From Bacillota bacterium (GTDB taxonomy: Bacteria; Bacillota; Clostridia; Tissierellales; Sedimentibacteraceae): a DNA stretch of 5,767 bases. The stretch lies in the NCBI GenBank assembly GCA_029239575.1, contig JARBUP010000189.1, forward strand, positions 1 to 5,767. The letters run 5' to 3'. The translations under genes and the position numbers were made by a program. This document shows positions 5,206 to 5,767 of the stretch, in pieces; within the stretch, counting starts at the first letter, position 1; each line of letters starts with the position of its first letter. The notes under the pieces are model-generated. The model had not been told where the DNA came from. It was given only the letters and a program-made list of their open reading frames with translations, and did not search any database.

Positions 5206-5767
5206 TTAATTTTCTGAGAACCATTTAGAATAAATTTCTTCATAAGTTCCGTCTGATTTCATTTCTTCTAAAGCTGCGTCTACTTTAGCTAATAATTCTG
5301 TATCGTCTTTTCTTAGACCAACTGCATATTCTTCATCGCCGAAGTTTTCTTCTAATACTTTATATTTTTCTTGACCCTTTTGTTTCATGTAGTATCTTGC
5401 TAAAACTTCATCAACAACTAGTGCATCTGAACGTCCAGCTTCTAAATCATTGAATGCTTCATTGTTAGTAGAAAATTCAACTAATTCTTTAACTGAAGCT
5501 ACGAAATCTGGTTCTGCGTTTATAGCATCAAGTGCGCTTGATTCAGCTTGAACAGCAATCATTTTATCTTTTAAATCAGCTTTTGTATTAACAGCTGAAT
5601 CAGCCATAGTTACGATAATTTGGCTGTTTTCTAAATAAGGTTTAGTGAAAGAAACTTTTTCTTTTCTTTCTTCAGTTACAGTATAACCGTTCCATATAAA
5701 ATCTATATTTCCTTGATTTAATTCAGTTTCTTTCATTGACCAATCTATTGGTTGGAATTCAATTTTA
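5206..5767 (-). CDS. Amino-acid ABC transporter substrate-binding protein, C-terminal part
   Basis: The frame stays open to the right edge of the window (the extra visible residues read KIEFQPIDWS before the Met at 5736), so that Met is internal and the true start with its lipoprotein signal lies outside. About 186 residues are visible. It belongs to the SBP family 3 (periplasmic binding protein type II) of extracellular lipid-anchored receptors. Signatures include FQPIDWSMKETELNQG, IDFIWNGYTVTEERKEKV, FTKPYLENSQ at the hinge, the second-lobe AVQAESSALDA, and DALVVDEVLARYY, ending with GTYEEIYSKWFSEN. The WNGYT(V/I)T-ER pattern is common in clostridial cystine- or glutamine-type receptors, but the ligand is not certain. 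It is the first visible gene of the importer operon, 26 bases ahead of the permease. Confidence 0.94.
   Translation of the reverse strand, partial: KIEFQPIDWSMKETELNQGNIDFIWNGYTVTEERKEKVSFTKPYLENSQIIVTMADSAVNTKADLKDKMIAVQAESSALDAINAEPDFVASVKELVEFSTNNEAFNDLEAGRSDALVVDEVLARYYMKQKGQEKYKVLEENFGDEEYAVGLRKDDTELLAKVDAALEEMKSDGTYEEIYSKWFSEN

Noticed and set aside
5734..5736. Met at 5736 as the start of the binding protein
   Set aside because: The frame continues to the window edge with family-typical sequence (FQPIDWS), so this Met is internal.

Overview
The window looks like chromosomal DNA of a strictly anaerobic, spore-forming, low-GC Firmicute of the Clostridium type. The base composition is strongly AT-rich, A/T-ending codons dominate, Shine-Dalgarno sequences are strong (AAGGAG, AGGAGG), and the gene content is typical of clostridia: hybrid cluster protein, a separate hemerythrin, and proteins resembling the non-catalytic domain of SleC-type cortex-lytic enzymes. 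The species cannot be named from the sequence.

Left part (1-2464, + strand): a set of genes related to redox or nitrosative stress. It starts with the C-terminal third of hybrid cluster protein (Hcp), followed by a GC-richer hairpin. A perfect TATAAT box with a 12-bp inverted repeat upstream precedes a small DUF1858 protein with a CxxC motif. A 73-bp dispersed inverted-repeat element and a terminator separate this gene from a two-gene operon, which encodes an uncharacterised protein (it begins MSAFLGPIHFW) and a hemerythrin-domain protein. A small cysteine domain plus a hemerythrin next to hcp recalls a YtfE/ScdA (RIC) iron-centre repair protein encoded as separate parts. That link is inference.

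Middle part (2433-3720, - strand): after a shared convergent terminator come two tandem paralogous genes. Each has a Tyr/Asn-rich N-terminus, a Pro/Thr/Glu linker, one small beta-sandwich domain and a PE(Q/K)TIV(Y/I)P tail. The domain resembles the accessory domain of clostridial SleC-like spore proteins, but no enzyme domain is attached. A possible sporulation-type promoter lies upstream.

Right part (3771-5767, - strand): a polar amino-acid ABC importer operon in the order binding protein (N-terminus outside the window), permease, ATPase. It is closed by a strong intrinsic terminator. The substrate cannot be fixed from sequence alone.

No tRNA, rRNA, CRISPR array, transposase or phage gene was seen. 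No complete new system is evident. The best leads are the uncharacterised CxH...CxH protein beside hemerythrin, the split RIC-like layout, the stand-alone SleC-like domain pair, and the two repeat elements between the stress genes.
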